In this document: positions 17,262-28,187 of the stretch, piece by piece | How the letters are laid out: every line of letters starts with the position of its first letter | How positions within the stretch are numbered: position 1 is the first letter of the stretch | From: Syntrophobacteraceae bacterium | GTDB taxonomy: Bacteria; Desulfobacterota; Syntrophobacteria; Syntrophobacterales; Syntrophobacteraceae | Assembly: GCA_025454175.1 (NCBI GenBank) | Contig: JALOOX010000023.1 | Span: 1 to 51,074 of the forward strand | DNA length: 51,074 bases | Direction of reading: 5' to 3' | Position numbers and translations under genes: made by a program | Notes under the pieces: model-generated | Told to the model about the DNA's origin: nothing | Database searches by the model: none | What the model saw: only the letters and a program-made list of their open reading frames with translations

Positions 17262-17317
17262 GTTGGGAGCTCCGGTCTGATCCTTTACGTTGCATGAAGC
17301 CAGCACAGGAATTTCAG

Positions 17318-19258
17318 ATGCAGTCGGAAACGATTCAAGTCACATTCGAAGACGGCAATCGCCAGACCTTTCCCAGGGGCATCTCGGTTGGAGAGGCACT
17401 CCGGAGCTGGGGGAAGGGAATGAATGGAACCGTCGCCGCTTACCTGAACGGTCATCTCGTGGATCTCAGCCGGACACTGGAGCAGGACTCCGAGGTCCGT
17501 CCCGTGAATACGAGCTCGCCCGAGGGGCTGGACATCCTGCGGCACAGTGCGTCGCACATCATGGCCCAGGCGGTGAAGAGTCTCTTCCCCGAAGCCAAGG
17601 TGGCCATAGGGCCGGCCATTGAAACCGGTTTCTACTATGATTTCGAAGTGGAGCGGCCGTTCACCCAGGAGGACCTCGAGAAGATCGAGGCCAAGATGGC
17701 CCAGATCATCGCCGAGAAGCTGCCTTTTCATCGAAAAGTGCTCTCCCGGGAGGAGGCGGTGCGATTCTTCGATGCTTCGGGCGAGAAATACAAGATCGAG
17801 CTCATCGAGTCCTTCGAGGACCCCACGGTGTCCATCTACGAGCAGGGCGGTTTCGTGGATCTGTGCCGCGGTCCGCATATCCCGGACACCGGATGCCTCA
17901 AGGCTTACAGGCTGACCAGCGTGGCGGGGGCTTACTGGAGGGGTGATGAGCGCAACGCCATGCTGCAGCGGATCTATGGAACGGCTTTTCCAGACAAGGA
18001 TGCGCTCAAGAAGTACCTCAAGCTTCTCGAGGAGGCTCAGCGACGCGATCATCGCCGGTTGGCCAGGGAGCTGGATTTGTTCAGCTTCAGCGACGAGGTG
18101 GGCGCGGGGATGGTCATTTACCATCCCAAGGGAGCGCTGATCCGCCATATTCTCGAGGTTTTCGAGAAGAAGGAGCATCTGCGCCGAGGCTATCACCTGG
18201 TTCAGGGCCCGACCTTGCTGAAGACGGAGCTCTGGAAGCGCTCGGGGCATTTCGATCATTATCGCGAGAACATGTACTTCACCGAGATCGATGAGCAGTC
18301 CTACGGGATCAAGCCCATGAACTGTCTCTCCCACATGCTCATCTACAAGTCCAGGGTGCGGAGCTACCGGGATCTGCCCCTGCGCTATTTCGAGCTGGGC
18401 ACCGTCCATCGCCACGAGAAGTCCGGCGTGCTGCACGGACTCCTGCGGGTGAGGCAGTTCACCCAGGACGATGCGCATATCCTGTGCACACCCGACCAGC
18501 TGCATGGGGAGATCCAGTCCATCATCGATTTCGTCATCGATGTGATGGGCATTTTCGGGTTTTCCTATGACATGGAGATCAGCACGAGGCCGGAGAAAGC
18601 CATTGGCACGGATGCTGACTGGGAGAGGGCGACCAGCGCCCTGGTGAGCGCCCTTCAGGCCAAGGAGATCCCTTTCAGTATATGCGAGGGAGAGGGCGCG
18701 TTTTACGGACCCAAGATCGACGTCAAGCTGCGGGACGCCCTGGATCGGAGATGGCAGTGCGCGACCATTCAGTGCGATTTCACTCTTCCGGACCGCTTCG
18801 ATCTGACCTACGTGGGGGATGACGGCAACCGCCATAGGCCGGTGATGGTGCACCGGGTGATCCTGGGGGCCATCGAGCGCTTCATGGGGGTCCTCATCGA
18901 GCACTATGCGGGAGCATTTCCGACGTGGCTTGCACCGGTTCAGGCGATCCTCGTCACCGTCACCGACGCTCAGCACGAGTTCGCCCGCGGGGTTTTCGAC
19001 CGGTTGAGGAATGCGGGGCTCCGTGTGGAGCTCGATGACAGAAATGAAAAATTGGGGTACAAGATCCGGGAGGCCCAAACTCAAAAGATCCCTTACATGC
19101 TCGTCATTGGAGATCGTGAAGTTCAGGCGGGGGGCATCAGCCCGAGGCGCCGGGATGGCTCGCAGCTGGAGCTGATGAGCCCCGAGAGCTTTGTTGCCAT
19201 GGTGGAGCGGGAATGCCTTGATGCGAGCAAGGGGCGCGTGGGGCTGGGCATTGCCTGA
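17318..19258 (+). CDS. thrS: Threonyl-tRNA synthetase
   Basis: A class II aminoacyl-tRNA synthetase of 646 residues; the ATG at 17318 has AGGA at 8 bases, while an in-frame ATG eight codons earlier lacks a site. The N-terminal TGS domain (about 1-60), the SAD editing domain with [10 protein letters not shown] (about 72-81) and the [11 protein letters not shown] segment (about 180-190) are present. The catalytic core contains motif 2 ([20 protein letters not shown]) and motif 3 ([19 protein letters not shown]), with zinc ligands including the MNCLSH cysteine. The anticodon-binding domain closes the protein. It heads the classic thrS-infC-rpmI-rplT-pheS-pheT cluster. The upstream terminator suggests transcriptional attenuation. 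Confidence 0.97.
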   Translation: MQSETIQVTFEDGNRQTFPRGISVGEALRSWGKGMNGTVAAYLNGHLVDLSRTLEQDSEVRPVNTSSPEGLDILRHSASHIMAQAVKSLFPEAKVAIGPAIETGFYYDFEVERPFTQEDLEKIEAKMAQIIAEKLPFHRKVLSREEAVRFFDASGEKYKIELIESFEDPTVSIYEQGGFVDLCRGPHIPDTGCLKAYRLTSVAGAYWRGDERNAMLQRIYGTAFPDKDALKKYLKLLEEAQRRDHRRLARELDLFSFSDEVGAGMVIYHPKGALIRHILEVFEKKEHLRRGYHLVQGPTLLKTELWKRSGHFDHYRENMYFTEIDEQSYGIKPMNCLSHMLIYKSRVRSYRDLPLRYFELGTVHRHEKSGVLHGLLRVRQFTQDDAHILCTPDQLHGEIQSIIDFVIDVMGIFGFSYDMEISTRPEKAIGTDADWERATSALVSALQAKEIPFSICEGEGAFYGPKIDVKLRDALDRRWQCATIQCDFTLPDRFDLTYVGDDGNRHRPVMVHRVILGAIERFMGVLIEHYAGAFPTWLAPVQAILVTVTDAQHEFARGVFDRLRNAGLRVELDDRNEKLGYKIREAQTQKIPYMLVIGDREVQAGGISPRRRDGSQLELMSPESFVAMVERECLDASKGRVGLGIA

Positions 19259-19292
19259 GGGGGGACAGTCATTCAGGAAAGGAGGCGAGAAT

Positions 19293-19802
<510 letters not shown>

Positions 19803-19825
19803 CCCATCACTCTGGACAAAAGAGC

Positions 19826-19854
19826 TTGACACTCGCCCCGGAGCCAAATAAACT
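19826..19854 (+). promoter_or_regulatory. Internal promoter upstream of rpmI
   Basis: TTGACA at 19826 and TAAACT at 19849 are 17 bases apart, just after infC. This would provide separate transcription of rpmI-rplT-pheST with a leader of roughly 150 bases. Confidence 0.65.
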
Positions 19855-19918
19855 TTCCAATTCGTGTTCATGGAATGATCCCGGCGGCAGTGGTGGTGCG
19901 ACTTTTCCGGATCAGCCA

Positions 19919-20015
19919 GACGGAGGATGGATTGTTGCGCCTTGGTGTGTGAGGTTTTGGGAATGTGTCGGGTTTTGAGGTTCTCGAACCGGGCCCGGCG
20001 ACGGAGGATGGAATG
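19919..20015 (+). promoter_or_regulatory. rpmI leader with duplicated ribosome-binding/start segment
   Basis: GACGGAGGATGGA(T/A)TG occurs at 19919-19934 ending in TTG, and again at 20000-20015 ending in the rpmI ATG, with the same 5-base spacing from GGAGG. The first copy could start a six-residue leader (TTG to TGA at 19952). In E. coli, L20 represses rpmI translation by binding such a leader; a similar role is inferred here. Confidence 0.45.
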
Positions 20016-20210
20016 CCGAAGTTGAAAACCAATCGAGCCGCGGCCAAGCGTTTCAAGAAAACCGGAAGCGGCAAGTTCATGCGGGCCAGGGCCAACAAGA
20101 GCCACATCCTGACCAAAAAGCCGTCCAAGCGGACCCGCCGCCTGCGCCAGAGCACGGTGGTGGATCCCATCAATGTGAGCGCGCTGAGGCGCATGCTGCC
20201 TTATCTTTAG
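20013..20210 (+). CDS. rpmI: 50S ribosomal protein L35 (bL35)
   Basis: A 65-residue basic protein of the large ribosomal subunit. [20 protein letters not shown] is the family N-terminus, and the [11 protein letters not shown] stretch and the end [15 protein letters not shown] are typical. The ATG at 20013 has GGAGGA 5 bases upstream; an earlier in-frame ATG would add residues not found in the family. It is followed by rplT after 14 bases. An internal promoter and an unusual leader precede it. Confidence 0.97.
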   Translation: MPKLKTNRAAAKRFKKTGSGKFMRARANKSHILTKKPSKRTRRLRQSTVVDPINVSALRRMLPYL

Positions 20211-20224
20211 GGGAGTCCTGATCA

Positions 20225-20578
20225 ATGCCAAGAGTCAAGAAAGCTGTCAAATCGCGCGAGCGCCGCAAGAAGATACTCAGCCAGGCCAAGGGTTTTCGGG
20301 GTGGAAGGTCGAGGCTCCTCCGCTCGGCATCGGAGACCGTCGATCGAGCCCTGAAGTTCGCCTACAGGGACCGCAAGGTTCGCAAGAGGGATTTCCGCAG
20401 CCTTTGGATCATGCGCATCAATGCGGCGGCGCGTGAGCACGGCCTCAGTTATTCCAGGTTCATCAGCGGTTTGAAGGCGGCACGGGTCGATCTGGATCGG
20501 AAAGCCCTGGCGAATCTCGCCATGACGGACCCTTCCGCTTTCGCCAAACTGGTGGAAGTCGCCAGGCAGGCGGCTTAG
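20225..20578 (+). CDS. rplT: 50S ribosomal protein L20 (bL20)
   Basis: A 117-residue basic protein needed early in 50S assembly, binding 23S rRNA domain [22 protein letters not shown] begins a long helical arm; the globular part contains [20 protein letters not shown] and [13 protein letters not shown], both diagnostic. In E. coli it is the translational repressor of its own operon. It stands in the usual place between rpmI and pheS, with 15 bases to pheS. Confidence 0.97.
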   Translation: MPRVKKAVKSRERRKKILSQAKGFRGGRSRLLRSASETVDRALKFAYRDRKVRKRDFRSLWIMRINAAAREHGLSYSRFISGLKAARVDLDRKALANLAMTDPSAFAKLVEVARQAA

Positions 20579-21604
<1,026 letters not shown>

Positions 21605-21748
21605 TCCCCACCTCGCAATGCTGCATCGTCACTTCCCGAAACCATCCAGCAGGCCCCGGAAGCCTCTCGGTCCGGAAGGTCATGAGAGCTGCAATCGGAT
21701 TTGGCGGTTCATGCACCCGGTCCGTGGGGCACGGAGTAAGGACAGGAC

Positions 21749-24157
21749 ATGAATATCAGCCTTGAGTGGCTTCGGAGCTACGTTGACATTCCGTTTCCGG
21801 TTACAGAGCTGGCTGACCGGTTGACCATGGCCGGCCTCGAGGTCGAAGCCATCCATGACCGGCATGAGCATCTGAGTCATGTGGTCACCGCCCGCGTGGA
21901 AAAGGTCGGTCCTCACCCCAATGCCGATCGTTTGAGCCTTTGCACGGTCTCGGATGGGAAGACGAGCTATCAGATCGTCTGCGGGGCGCCCAATGTGCGG
22001 GAAGGGGCCATCGTTCCGCTGGCCCTGGAGGGCGCCACTTTTCCGGGTGGGCTGGTGATCCGCGGGACGACCATCCGGGGCATCGCATCCCAGGGGATGA
22101 TCTGCTCGCGGATGGAGCTGAGCCTGGGTGAGCATGACGGCGGCATCTGGATTCTGCCCGACGAAACGCGCGTCGGTGTCCCTCTCCGGGAAGCCCTTCA
22201 GATCGAGGGAGTCGTGCTGGAGATCAGCATCACGCCCAACCGGGGGGATTGTCTTTCGGTCCTCGGCATTGCCCGCGAGGTGGCCGCCATCTGCGGGTCC
22301 CGGCTTATTCATCCGCCGGACGATCTCAAGGAGTCGGGGAGACCCATCGACGAGCTCACATCGGTTCAGGTGGATGATCCCGTCGGGTGCCCGCGTTATT
22401 CGGCCCGAATCGTCGAGGGTGTGACCATATCGCCCTCTCCCGACTGGCTGCGCAGGCGCCTCGAGGATTCAGGGCTGAGGGCCATCAACAACGTCGTGGA
22501 TGTGACCAACTACGTTCTGCTGGAGCTGGGACAGCCGCTCCACGCCTTCGACTGGAATCGGCTGGGGGAGCGCCGGATCGTTGTGCGGAGGGCTCACGCC
22601 GGCGAGCGGCTGACGACCCTGGACGGAGTGGAGCGCGCTCTCTTCGAGGACTCCCTGCTGATCTGCGATGGTGAGGGGCCGGTGGCCCTTGCCGGGATCA
22701 TGGGGGGACTCAATTCCGAAATCTACCCGGACACTTCCGATGTGCTCATTGAAAGCGCCTGTTTCGATCCGGTCTGCATCCGGCGGACGACCAAGAAGGT
22801 CGGGCTGAGGTCCGAATCGAGCTACCGCTTCGAACGGGGTGTCGACCCGGAGGGTGTGATTCGAGCCCTGGATCGCGCTGCCGAGCTGATGGCTCAGACG
22901 GGGGGCGGGAGGATCGCGCGGGGCAGGATCGACGTTTACCCGAATCCCTTTCGTCCCCCGGTGCTCACGCTGCGCGTGCCGAGGACCAACCGTTTCCTCG
23001 GGACATCCCTCACGGGAGCCCAGATGGCCGGGGCCCTGCGAGCCCTGCGGATGCAGGTGGAGGAGATGGACGGCGGCGAAAGCCTCAGGGTGGTCCCACC
23101 CACGTTTCGCCCCGACGTCACCCGCGAGGTGGACCTGGCCGAGGAGGTGGCGCGAATCGCCGGCTATGACCAGATTCCGGTCACATCCCCCCTGGCGGCC
23201 GTGCATGCGGAGCCGGCGAGCCCCTATCTGCAGGCCCGAAACGCGACCCGGGAAGCCTTGCGCTCGGCCGGGCTCGACGAAGTCATCAACTATGCCTTCA
23301 TCTCCGCATCGGCTCTTTCCAGGCTGCGGCTACCCGATGATGATGCGCGCCTTTCTCCGATTCCCGTCATGAATCCCCTGAGCGAGGAACAGGGTGTGAT
23401 GCGGACGAGTCTCGTCCCCGGCATCCTTCAGACGGCCCGTCACAACCTCGACCATCGCAACGAAAGCATGCGGATCTTTGAACTGAGCAAGGTATTCCTT
23501 CCTCGGCCCTCGGAAGTCCTTCCGAACGAACCGCACCAGCTGGTGGGGCTCATGTCCGGGCTGCGGCGGCCGGACATCCTCCATGGGGGATCGAGCCCGG
23601 TGGACTACTCGGATGTGAAGGGGATGGTTGAAGCGATCCTGGAGCTTTTTTACCTGGATGAGATCACTTTCGCCGCCCGGGAGATTCCACCCTACCTGGA
23701 TGCCAACGGTTCGGCCTCGGTTTATGTCCGGACCTCCCGGGTCGCGGCTCTCGGCCCGCTCCATATCGCCGTTCAGGAGGCTTTTGACCTCAAGCAGCAG
23801 GTGCTCCTCTTCGAGCTGGATTTCGACCGAATCTTCGAATTGCGAAGGCCCCAGCCCTTTTTCAAATCCCTGCCGCGCTATCCATCGGTTGTCCGGGATA
23901 TGGCCCTGGTGGTGGACGAGAGCCTCCCTGCCCAGGAGCCGCGGGATTTCGTGTGGCGGCAGCAGCCCGCTTTTCTGGAGCGGGTCGAGATATTTGACAT
24001 TTACAGGAATCCCCAGCTCGGGTCCGGGAAGAAGAGTCTTGGATACCGATTGACCTATCGGGCAACCGACCGCAATTTGACGGATGAAGAGGTCAACGAG
24101 CTGCATGGTGCGCTGGTGACGAAAGTGTTGAAAACCTTCAATGCGGATCTTCGTTGA
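21749..24157 (+). CDS. pheT: Phenylalanyl-tRNA synthetase beta subunit
   Basis: An 802-residue subunit, normal length. Domains in order: tRNA-binding EMAP-like fold (about residues 40-150, with HPNADRLSLCTVSDG), B3/4 editing domain (about 210-385, with INNVVDVTNYVLLELGQPLH), B5 domain (about 405-475), the class II core-like region (about 490-690), and the C-terminal FDX-ACB anticodon-binding domain (about 708-801, with FFKSLPRYPSVVRDMALVVD). It completes PheRS with PheS. The following PilZ gene starts 9 bases after its stop, so the operon continues. Confidence 0.97.
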   Translation: MNISLEWLRSYVDIPFPVTELADRLTMAGLEVEAIHDRHEHLSHVVTARVEKVGPHPNADRLSLCTVSDGKTSYQIVCGAPNVREGAIVPLALEGATFPGGLVIRGTTIRGIASQGMICSRMELSLGEHDGGIWILPDETRVGVPLREALQIEGVVLEISITPNRGDCLSVLGIAREVAAICGSRLIHPPDDLKESGRPIDELTSVQVDDPVGCPRYSARIVEGVTISPSPDWLRRRLEDSGLRAINNVVDVTNYVLLELGQPLHAFDWNRLGERRIVVRRAHAGERLTTLDGVERALFEDSLLICDGEGPVALAGIMGGLNSEIYPDTSDVLIESACFDPVCIRRTTKKVGLRSESSYRFERGVDPEGVIRALDRAAELMAQTGGGRIARGRIDVYPNPFRPPVLTLRVPRTNRFLGTSLTGAQMAGALRALRMQVEEMDGGESLRVVPPTFRPDVTREVDLAEEVARIAGYDQIPVTSPLAAVHAEPASPYLQARNATREALRSAGLDEVINYAFISASALSRLRLPDDDARLSPIPVMNPLSEEQGVMRTSLVPGILQTARHNLDHRNESMRIFELSKVFLPRPSEVLPNEPHQLVGLMSGLRRPDILHGGSSPVDYSDVKGMVEAILELFYLDEITFAAREIPPYLDANGSASVYVRTSRVAALGPLHIAVQEAFDLKQQVLLFELDFDRIFELRRPQPFFKSLPRYPSVVRDMALVVDESLPAQEPRDFVWRQQPAFLERVEIFDIYRNPQLGSGKKSLGYRLTYRATDRNLTDEEVNELHGALVTKVLKTFNADLR

Positions 24158-24166
24158 GAACCGGTC

Positions 24167-24553
24167 ATGACAGAACGAGAGAACCAGTCTCCAGGCAAGG
24201 AGAAGGGCACCGAGAAGCTGGCGCCCTGCCAGGTCACCTACACCTCCGAGGCTCAGAGCGGGCGGGGAACGTCCATGCATTTCAGTGAACGGGGTGTGCT
24301 GATAGAGTGTCAGGAGCCTCTGCCATTGAACAGTAAAGTCAAGGTCGTGCTTCAGTTTCCCGGTTTCAAGAACACCATCGAGCTCCAGGGAGAGGTGGTC
24401 TGGACCAACATCCACGGGCCCAACGACGCCCTTTCACCTCGCGGAATGGGGGTGAAGTTTCTCACCGTTGAGCGCGAAACCGAAAGGCTTCTGGCCGACA
24501 TGGCCGGCAAGTATGACGCCACGGCGAGCATCTACAGCTGCTACTATACTTGA
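24167..24553 (+). CDS. PilZ-domain protein with incomplete c-di-GMP motif
   Basis: A 128-residue single-domain protein with a PilZ-like barrel: MHFSERGVLIECQEPLPLNS corresponds to the (D/N)xSxxG strand, followed by KVKVVLQFPGF, LQGEVVWTN and RGMGVKFL. The RxxxR stretch that normally precedes the barrel and clamps cyclic di-GMP is not visible; PCQVTY stands in its place. It may therefore be a non-binding PilZ adaptor. It is embedded between pheT and mntP with short spacers, so it is cotranscribed with housekeeping genes. Target unknown. Confidence 0.75.
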   Translation: MTERENQSPGKEKGTEKLAPCQVTYTSEAQSGRGTSMHFSERGVLIECQEPLPLNSKVKVVLQFPGFKNTIELQGEVVWTNIHGPNDALSPRGMGVKFLTVERETERLLADMAGKYDATASIYSCYYT

Positions 24554-24576
24554 GCGCCCCTCGATCGAGGTGAATC

Positions 24577-25128
24577 GTGCAGCTTGTTGAAACGGCGCTG
24601 ATCGCCGTCGCCCTGGGATGCGACGCTTTTGCTGTGGGCATGGGCGTTGGGACGAGGTTTTGTCAACCCCGCCAGGTTTTCCGTCTGTCCTTTCATTTTG
24701 GCTTGTTCCAGTTTCTCATGCCGCTTCTGGGCTGGTTCATCGGGGTAAACGCCTTCGGCCTGGTGCGCCAGTGGGGTCCCTGGCTGGCTTTCGGACTGCT
24801 TTTTTTCATCGGCGCCCGCATGACGTACGAGAGCTTCCACCCCGAGGAAATCCCGACGGACCAGGAGTGCAGGGACCCGACCCGGGGGATGAGCCTGGTG
24901 GTGCTTTCCCTGGCCACGAGCATGGATGCCCTGGGGGTGGGTTTCAGCATAGGGGTTCTCGGGCAGAGCCTTCTGGTCGCGGCGGTCTGCATCGGCATTA
25001 CGGCCTGCGCCATGACCTGGGCGGCCATGAAGCTCGGCAGTCGCCTGTCGAGCAAGTTCGGGCAGCGCATGGAAATAATTGGGGGAATCATCCTCATGGC
25101 AATAGCGGTGAAGCTGCTGATTGCCTAG
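24577..25128 (+). CDS. mntP: Manganese efflux pump MntP
   Basis: A 183-residue membrane protein with six hydrophobic helices in two similar halves. The first half has ALGCDAFAVGMGVG (about residues 9-22) and the second SLATSMDALGVGFSIGVLG (about 110-128); the conserved aspartates in both are the ones expected to carry Mn(II) out of the cell. The start is GTG, with GAGGTG 5 bases upstream. No yybP-ykoY-type riboswitch can fit in the 23-base gap after the PilZ gene, so metal control at RNA level is unlikely here. purL follows after 17 bases. Confidence 0.92.
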   Translation: MQLVETALIAVALGCDAFAVGMGVGTRFCQPRQVFRLSFHFGLFQFLMPLLGWFIGVNAFGLVRQWGPWLAFGLLFFIGARMTYESFHPEEIPTDQECRDPTRGMSLVVLSLATSMDALGVGFSIGVLGQSLLVAAVCIGITACAMTWAAMKLGSRLSSKFGQRMEIIGGIILMAIAVKLLIA

Positions 25129-25145
25129 AAACAGAAGACACGATC

Positions 25146-28100
25146 ATGGCGGAGCGGCTGGAAATCGCCCTGAAGCCCCACCTGTTCGATGCTGAAGGTG
25201 CGGGGCTGTGCAGGAAGATCCGTGATTATTTCGGATGGCGGGTGAGGCATGTGCGCGTGATCCACATTCTCACCCTGGACACATCGCTGGATGCCGTTCA
25301 GCTTGAGGCTGTACGCCGGGAGATCTTCACCAATCCCGTTACCCAGGAGTCGAGCTACGAGCCTCTGGCGGGGGAGTTTGACTGGGCGGTTTGGGTAGGG
25401 TTTCGCCCGGGTGTCCGGGACACGGCGGGCAGTGTCGCCATCGAGGCCATCGGAGACTACCTGGGACGACCGCTGTCGAGGGACGAGGCTGCCTACACCT
25501 CGAGGCTCTATCTCCTGGCGGATGCCCCCCTGGAGCGCCGTCAGGTGGAGACAGTGGCCGGGGAGCTCCTGGCCAATGACATCATCCAGCACTGGAAGGT
25601 CTATTCCCGCGGCGAGTGGGATCCGCAAACCGGTATCGGGATTATCCTGCCCCGGGTGATCCTGGAGCATGTCCCGGAGGTGGCCGAGCTTCCCATTCCC
25701 TCGGACGAGGCGCTCATGGCCCTCAGTCGGGAGCGGAGCCTGGCGCTGAATCCCCAGGATGTTCCCGTCATTCGCAGCTATTTCCTGCGTGCCGGCGTGC
25801 TGGAGGCCCGTCGTGAGGTGGGTCTCTCCCTGCCGACCGATGTGGAGCTCGAGGCCATTTCCCAGGCCAGGAGCGATCACTGCAATCACAATACGTTCCG
25901 GGGAAGATTCCACTACCGTGACTTGTCGACGGGGGAGGATCTGGTGGTGGACAATCTTTTCAAGACGTGCATCGAAGCGCCGACTCTGGCGATCCAGGAA
26001 GAGAAGGACTGGGTGGTCTCGGTCCTCTGGGACAATGCCGGCGTGGCCCGGTTTGACGACCGGCACGACTATGTGATCACCGGCGAAACCCACAACAGCC
26101 CGTCCAACATGGAGGCCTACGGAGGGGCTCTCACGGGGATCGTGGGGATCTATCGGGACATCATGGGCACGGGAAAGGGAGCGCGACTGGTCGCGGGCCT
26201 TTACGGCTACTGCGTCGGCCCCCGCGACTACCCGGGACCCTTGAGGCCCCACCTGCACCCCCGGCGACTCCTGGATGGGGTGGTCGAAGGGGTCAAGGAC
26301 GGAGGCAACAAGCACGGCGTCCCCACTCCATTCGGAAATCTCTTCCACCATCCCGCGTACCTTGGGAAATGCCTGGTTTTCGTGGCGTCCCTCGGGATCA
26401 TGCCCAGGAAGATCGGCGGTGAGCCGACGGCCGAGAAGCGCCCGGAGCCCGGGGACCTGATTGTCATGTGCGGCGGCAGGGTCGGCAAGGACGGAATCCA
26501 CGGCGTCACCGCATCGAGCGAAAGTTACAGCGAGCACACACCGGCGGGCCATGTCCAGATCGGAGATCCCTACACCCAGAAGAAGATGCACGATTTTCTC
26601 CTGGAGGCCCGGGACGAGGGCCTGATCAATTTCATCACCGACAACGGCGGCGGGGGCCTGTCCTCCTCCGTTGGCGAGTCGGCGCGCTTCGCGGGCGGGG
26701 CTCGGGTGGACCTCGACCGGGTACCCCTCAAGTACGAAGGGCTCGATGTCTGGGAGGTCTGGGTTTCGGAATCCCAGGAGCGCATGACCGTAGCCGTTGA
26801 TCCGAACAAAATCGATCGGTTCATGGCCCTCTCGGCCCGGCACGAGGTGGAAAGCACGATCATTGGTCATTACGAGGCATCCGGTAAACTGGACTTGCGT
26901 TACAGGGGAAGGACGGCCGCATATCTTGATCTCAGCTTTTTTACCGAGGAGTTTCCCCAGTGGGAATTCGATGCTCACTGGACGCCGCCCGAGCATCGCG
27001 GTCTCTGCGAACCGGTGCTGGCGGAACCGTCGGATTACGGAAGTCTTCTGAGGGAAATGCTCCGAAGGCCCAACATCTGCTCCCGGGAGTGGATTCAGCG
27101 TCAGTATGACCATGAGGTCCAGGGGGGCAGCGTCATCAAGCCCTTCGTCGGCCGCGGCCGGGATGTGCCGGCCGACGCCGCCGTTCTGAGGCCCGTTCTG
27201 AGCGAAAGCCGGGGGCTGGCCGTGGCGCAGGCCCTCCATCCCACCTGTTCGATCATCGACACCTATCACATGGTGGCGGCTACCATCGATGAAGCGGTTC
27301 GACGCATCCTTGCGGTGGGCGGGAAGCTCGACGAGATCGGCGGCGTGGACAACTTCTGCTGGCCGTCCATCCAGTTCGACCCGGTCGAGAATCCGGACGG
27401 GCGCTACAAAGCGGCCCAGCTGGTCCGGGCCAACTGGGCTCTCCGCGATATCTGCCTGGCATTCGGAATTCCGCTTCTCTCCGGCAAGGACAGCATGTAT
27501 GTCGACGGGCGGCTGCCGGGGCGGTTCGGTGAGCGTCACAAGGTTTCGGGGCTTCCCACCATGCAGTTCACGGCCACGAGCGTCGTGCCCGACATCTCGA
27601 GGTGTCTCACCCTGGAGCCCAAGATGGCGGGAGATCTGCTCTATGTGGTCGGAATCACTCGCAACGAGCTTGGATCCTCCGAATACTACGATTTCCTGGG
27701 GTATGCGGGCTTGAATGCTCCCCGGCTCAACCCGGCCGAGGCGCGGCCTCTGTACGCAGCTCTTGAGCGGGCCGTGGCCGAGGGGGTTCCGGCCTCATGC
27801 CACGGGGTCTACCGGGGCGGCCTGGGCGTGCACGTCGCCCTCATGTGCTTCGGGAGCGGGCTCGGGATGAGTCTTGACCTCGCCGGGCTGCCCGTGGAGG
27901 GGGATTTGAGGGATGATCAGAGGCTGTTCAGCGAGTCGTGCGGGCGTTTCCTGGTTACGGTCCCTCGGATCGAAAAGGAACGTTTCGAGGGGTTCTTCGA
28001 GGGGATGGCCCGTGCGCTCGTGGGAGAGATCATCGAGGAGCCGCGGCTGCTGATTCACGGGCTTTCGGGAAGCATTCTGGTGAACGAGGACATCCGGAGC

Positions 28101-28148
28101 CTGAAGGACGGATGGGTGACCGGCTCCCCGAAGTCATACTCGAGTTGA
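25146..28148 (+). CDS. purL: Phosphoribosylformylglycinamidine synthase, PurS-PurL type without glutaminase domain
   Basis: A 1000-residue enzyme of the fourth purine step, converting FGAR to FGAM with ATP and ammonia. The ATG at 25146 begins MAERLEIALKPHLFDAEGAG. Residues 1-170 contain PurS-like segments; the synthetase core begins near residue 235 (EAISQARSDHCNHNTFRGRF), with TGETHNSPSNMEAYGGALTG (about 310) and GGRVGKDGIHGVTASSES (about 445). Duplicated PurM-like halves follow. Long eukaryote/E. coli-type enzymes carry a C-terminal glutaminase; here the chain stops before it and the glutaminase is the separate PurQ gene 39 bases downstream. This intermediate arrangement is normal for some anaerobes. 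It follows mntP closely. Confidence 0.94.
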   Translation: MAERLEIALKPHLFDAEGAGLCRKIRDYFGWRVRHVRVIHILTLDTSLDAVQLEAVRREIFTNPVTQESSYEPLAGEFDWAVWVGFRPGVRDTAGSVAIEAIGDYLGRPLSRDEAAYTSRLYLLADAPLERRQVETVAGELLANDIIQHWKVYSRGEWDPQTGIGIILPRVILEHVPEVAELPIPSDEALMALSRERSLALNPQDVPVIRSYFLRAGVLEARREVGLSLPTDVELEAISQARSDHCNHNTFRGRFHYRDLSTGEDLVVDNLFKTCIEAPTLAIQEEKDWVVSVLWDNAGVARFDDRHDYVITGETHNSPSNMEAYGGALTGIVGIYRDIMGTGKGARLVAGLYGYCVGPRDYPGPLRPHLHPRRLLDGVVEGVKDGGNKHGVPTPFGNLFHHPAYLGKCLVFVASLGIMPRKIGGEPTAEKRPEPGDLIVMCGGRVGKDGIHGVTASSESYSEHTPAGHVQIGDPYTQKKMHDFLLEARDEGLINFITDNGGGGLSSSVGESARFAGGARVDLDRVPLKYEGLDVWEVWVSESQERMTVAVDPNKIDRFMALSARHEVESTIIGHYEASGKLDLRYRGRTAAYLDLSFFTEEFPQWEFDAHWTPPEHRGLCEPVLAEPSDYGSLLREMLRRPNICSREWIQRQYDHEVQGGSVIKPFVGRGRDVPADAAVLRPVLSESRGLAVAQALHPTCSIIDTYHMVAATIDEAVRRILAVGGKLDEIGGVDNFCWPSIQFDPVENPDGRYKAAQLVRANWALRDICLAFGIPLLSGKDSMYVDGRLPGRFGERHKVSGLPTMQFTATSVVPDISRCLTLEPKMAGDLLYVVGITRNELGSSEYYDFLGYAGLNAPRLNPAEARPLYAALERAVAEGVPASCHGVYRGGLGVHVALMCFGSGLGMSLDLAGLPVEGDLRDDQRLFSESCGRFLVTVPRIEKERFEGFFEGMARALVGEIIEEPRLLIHGLSGSILVNEDIRSLKDGWVTGSPKSYSS

Positions 28149-28187
28149 AGGATGGGGGCATTCCCCATGGATTAGGAGGATTCGCCC

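Noticed and set aside
19927-20025. 33-codon upstream frame overlapping the rpmI start
   Set aside because: Its ATG abuts GGAGG with no spacing, so it is unlikely to be initiated there.
24554-24576. Manganese riboswitch in front of mntP
   Set aside because: Only 23 bases separate the genes, too short for a yybP-ykoY element.
25125-27539. 804-codon open frame on the minus strand
   Set aside because: It lies fully antisense to purL, whose motifs are unmistakable; long antisense frames are common in GC-rich DNA.
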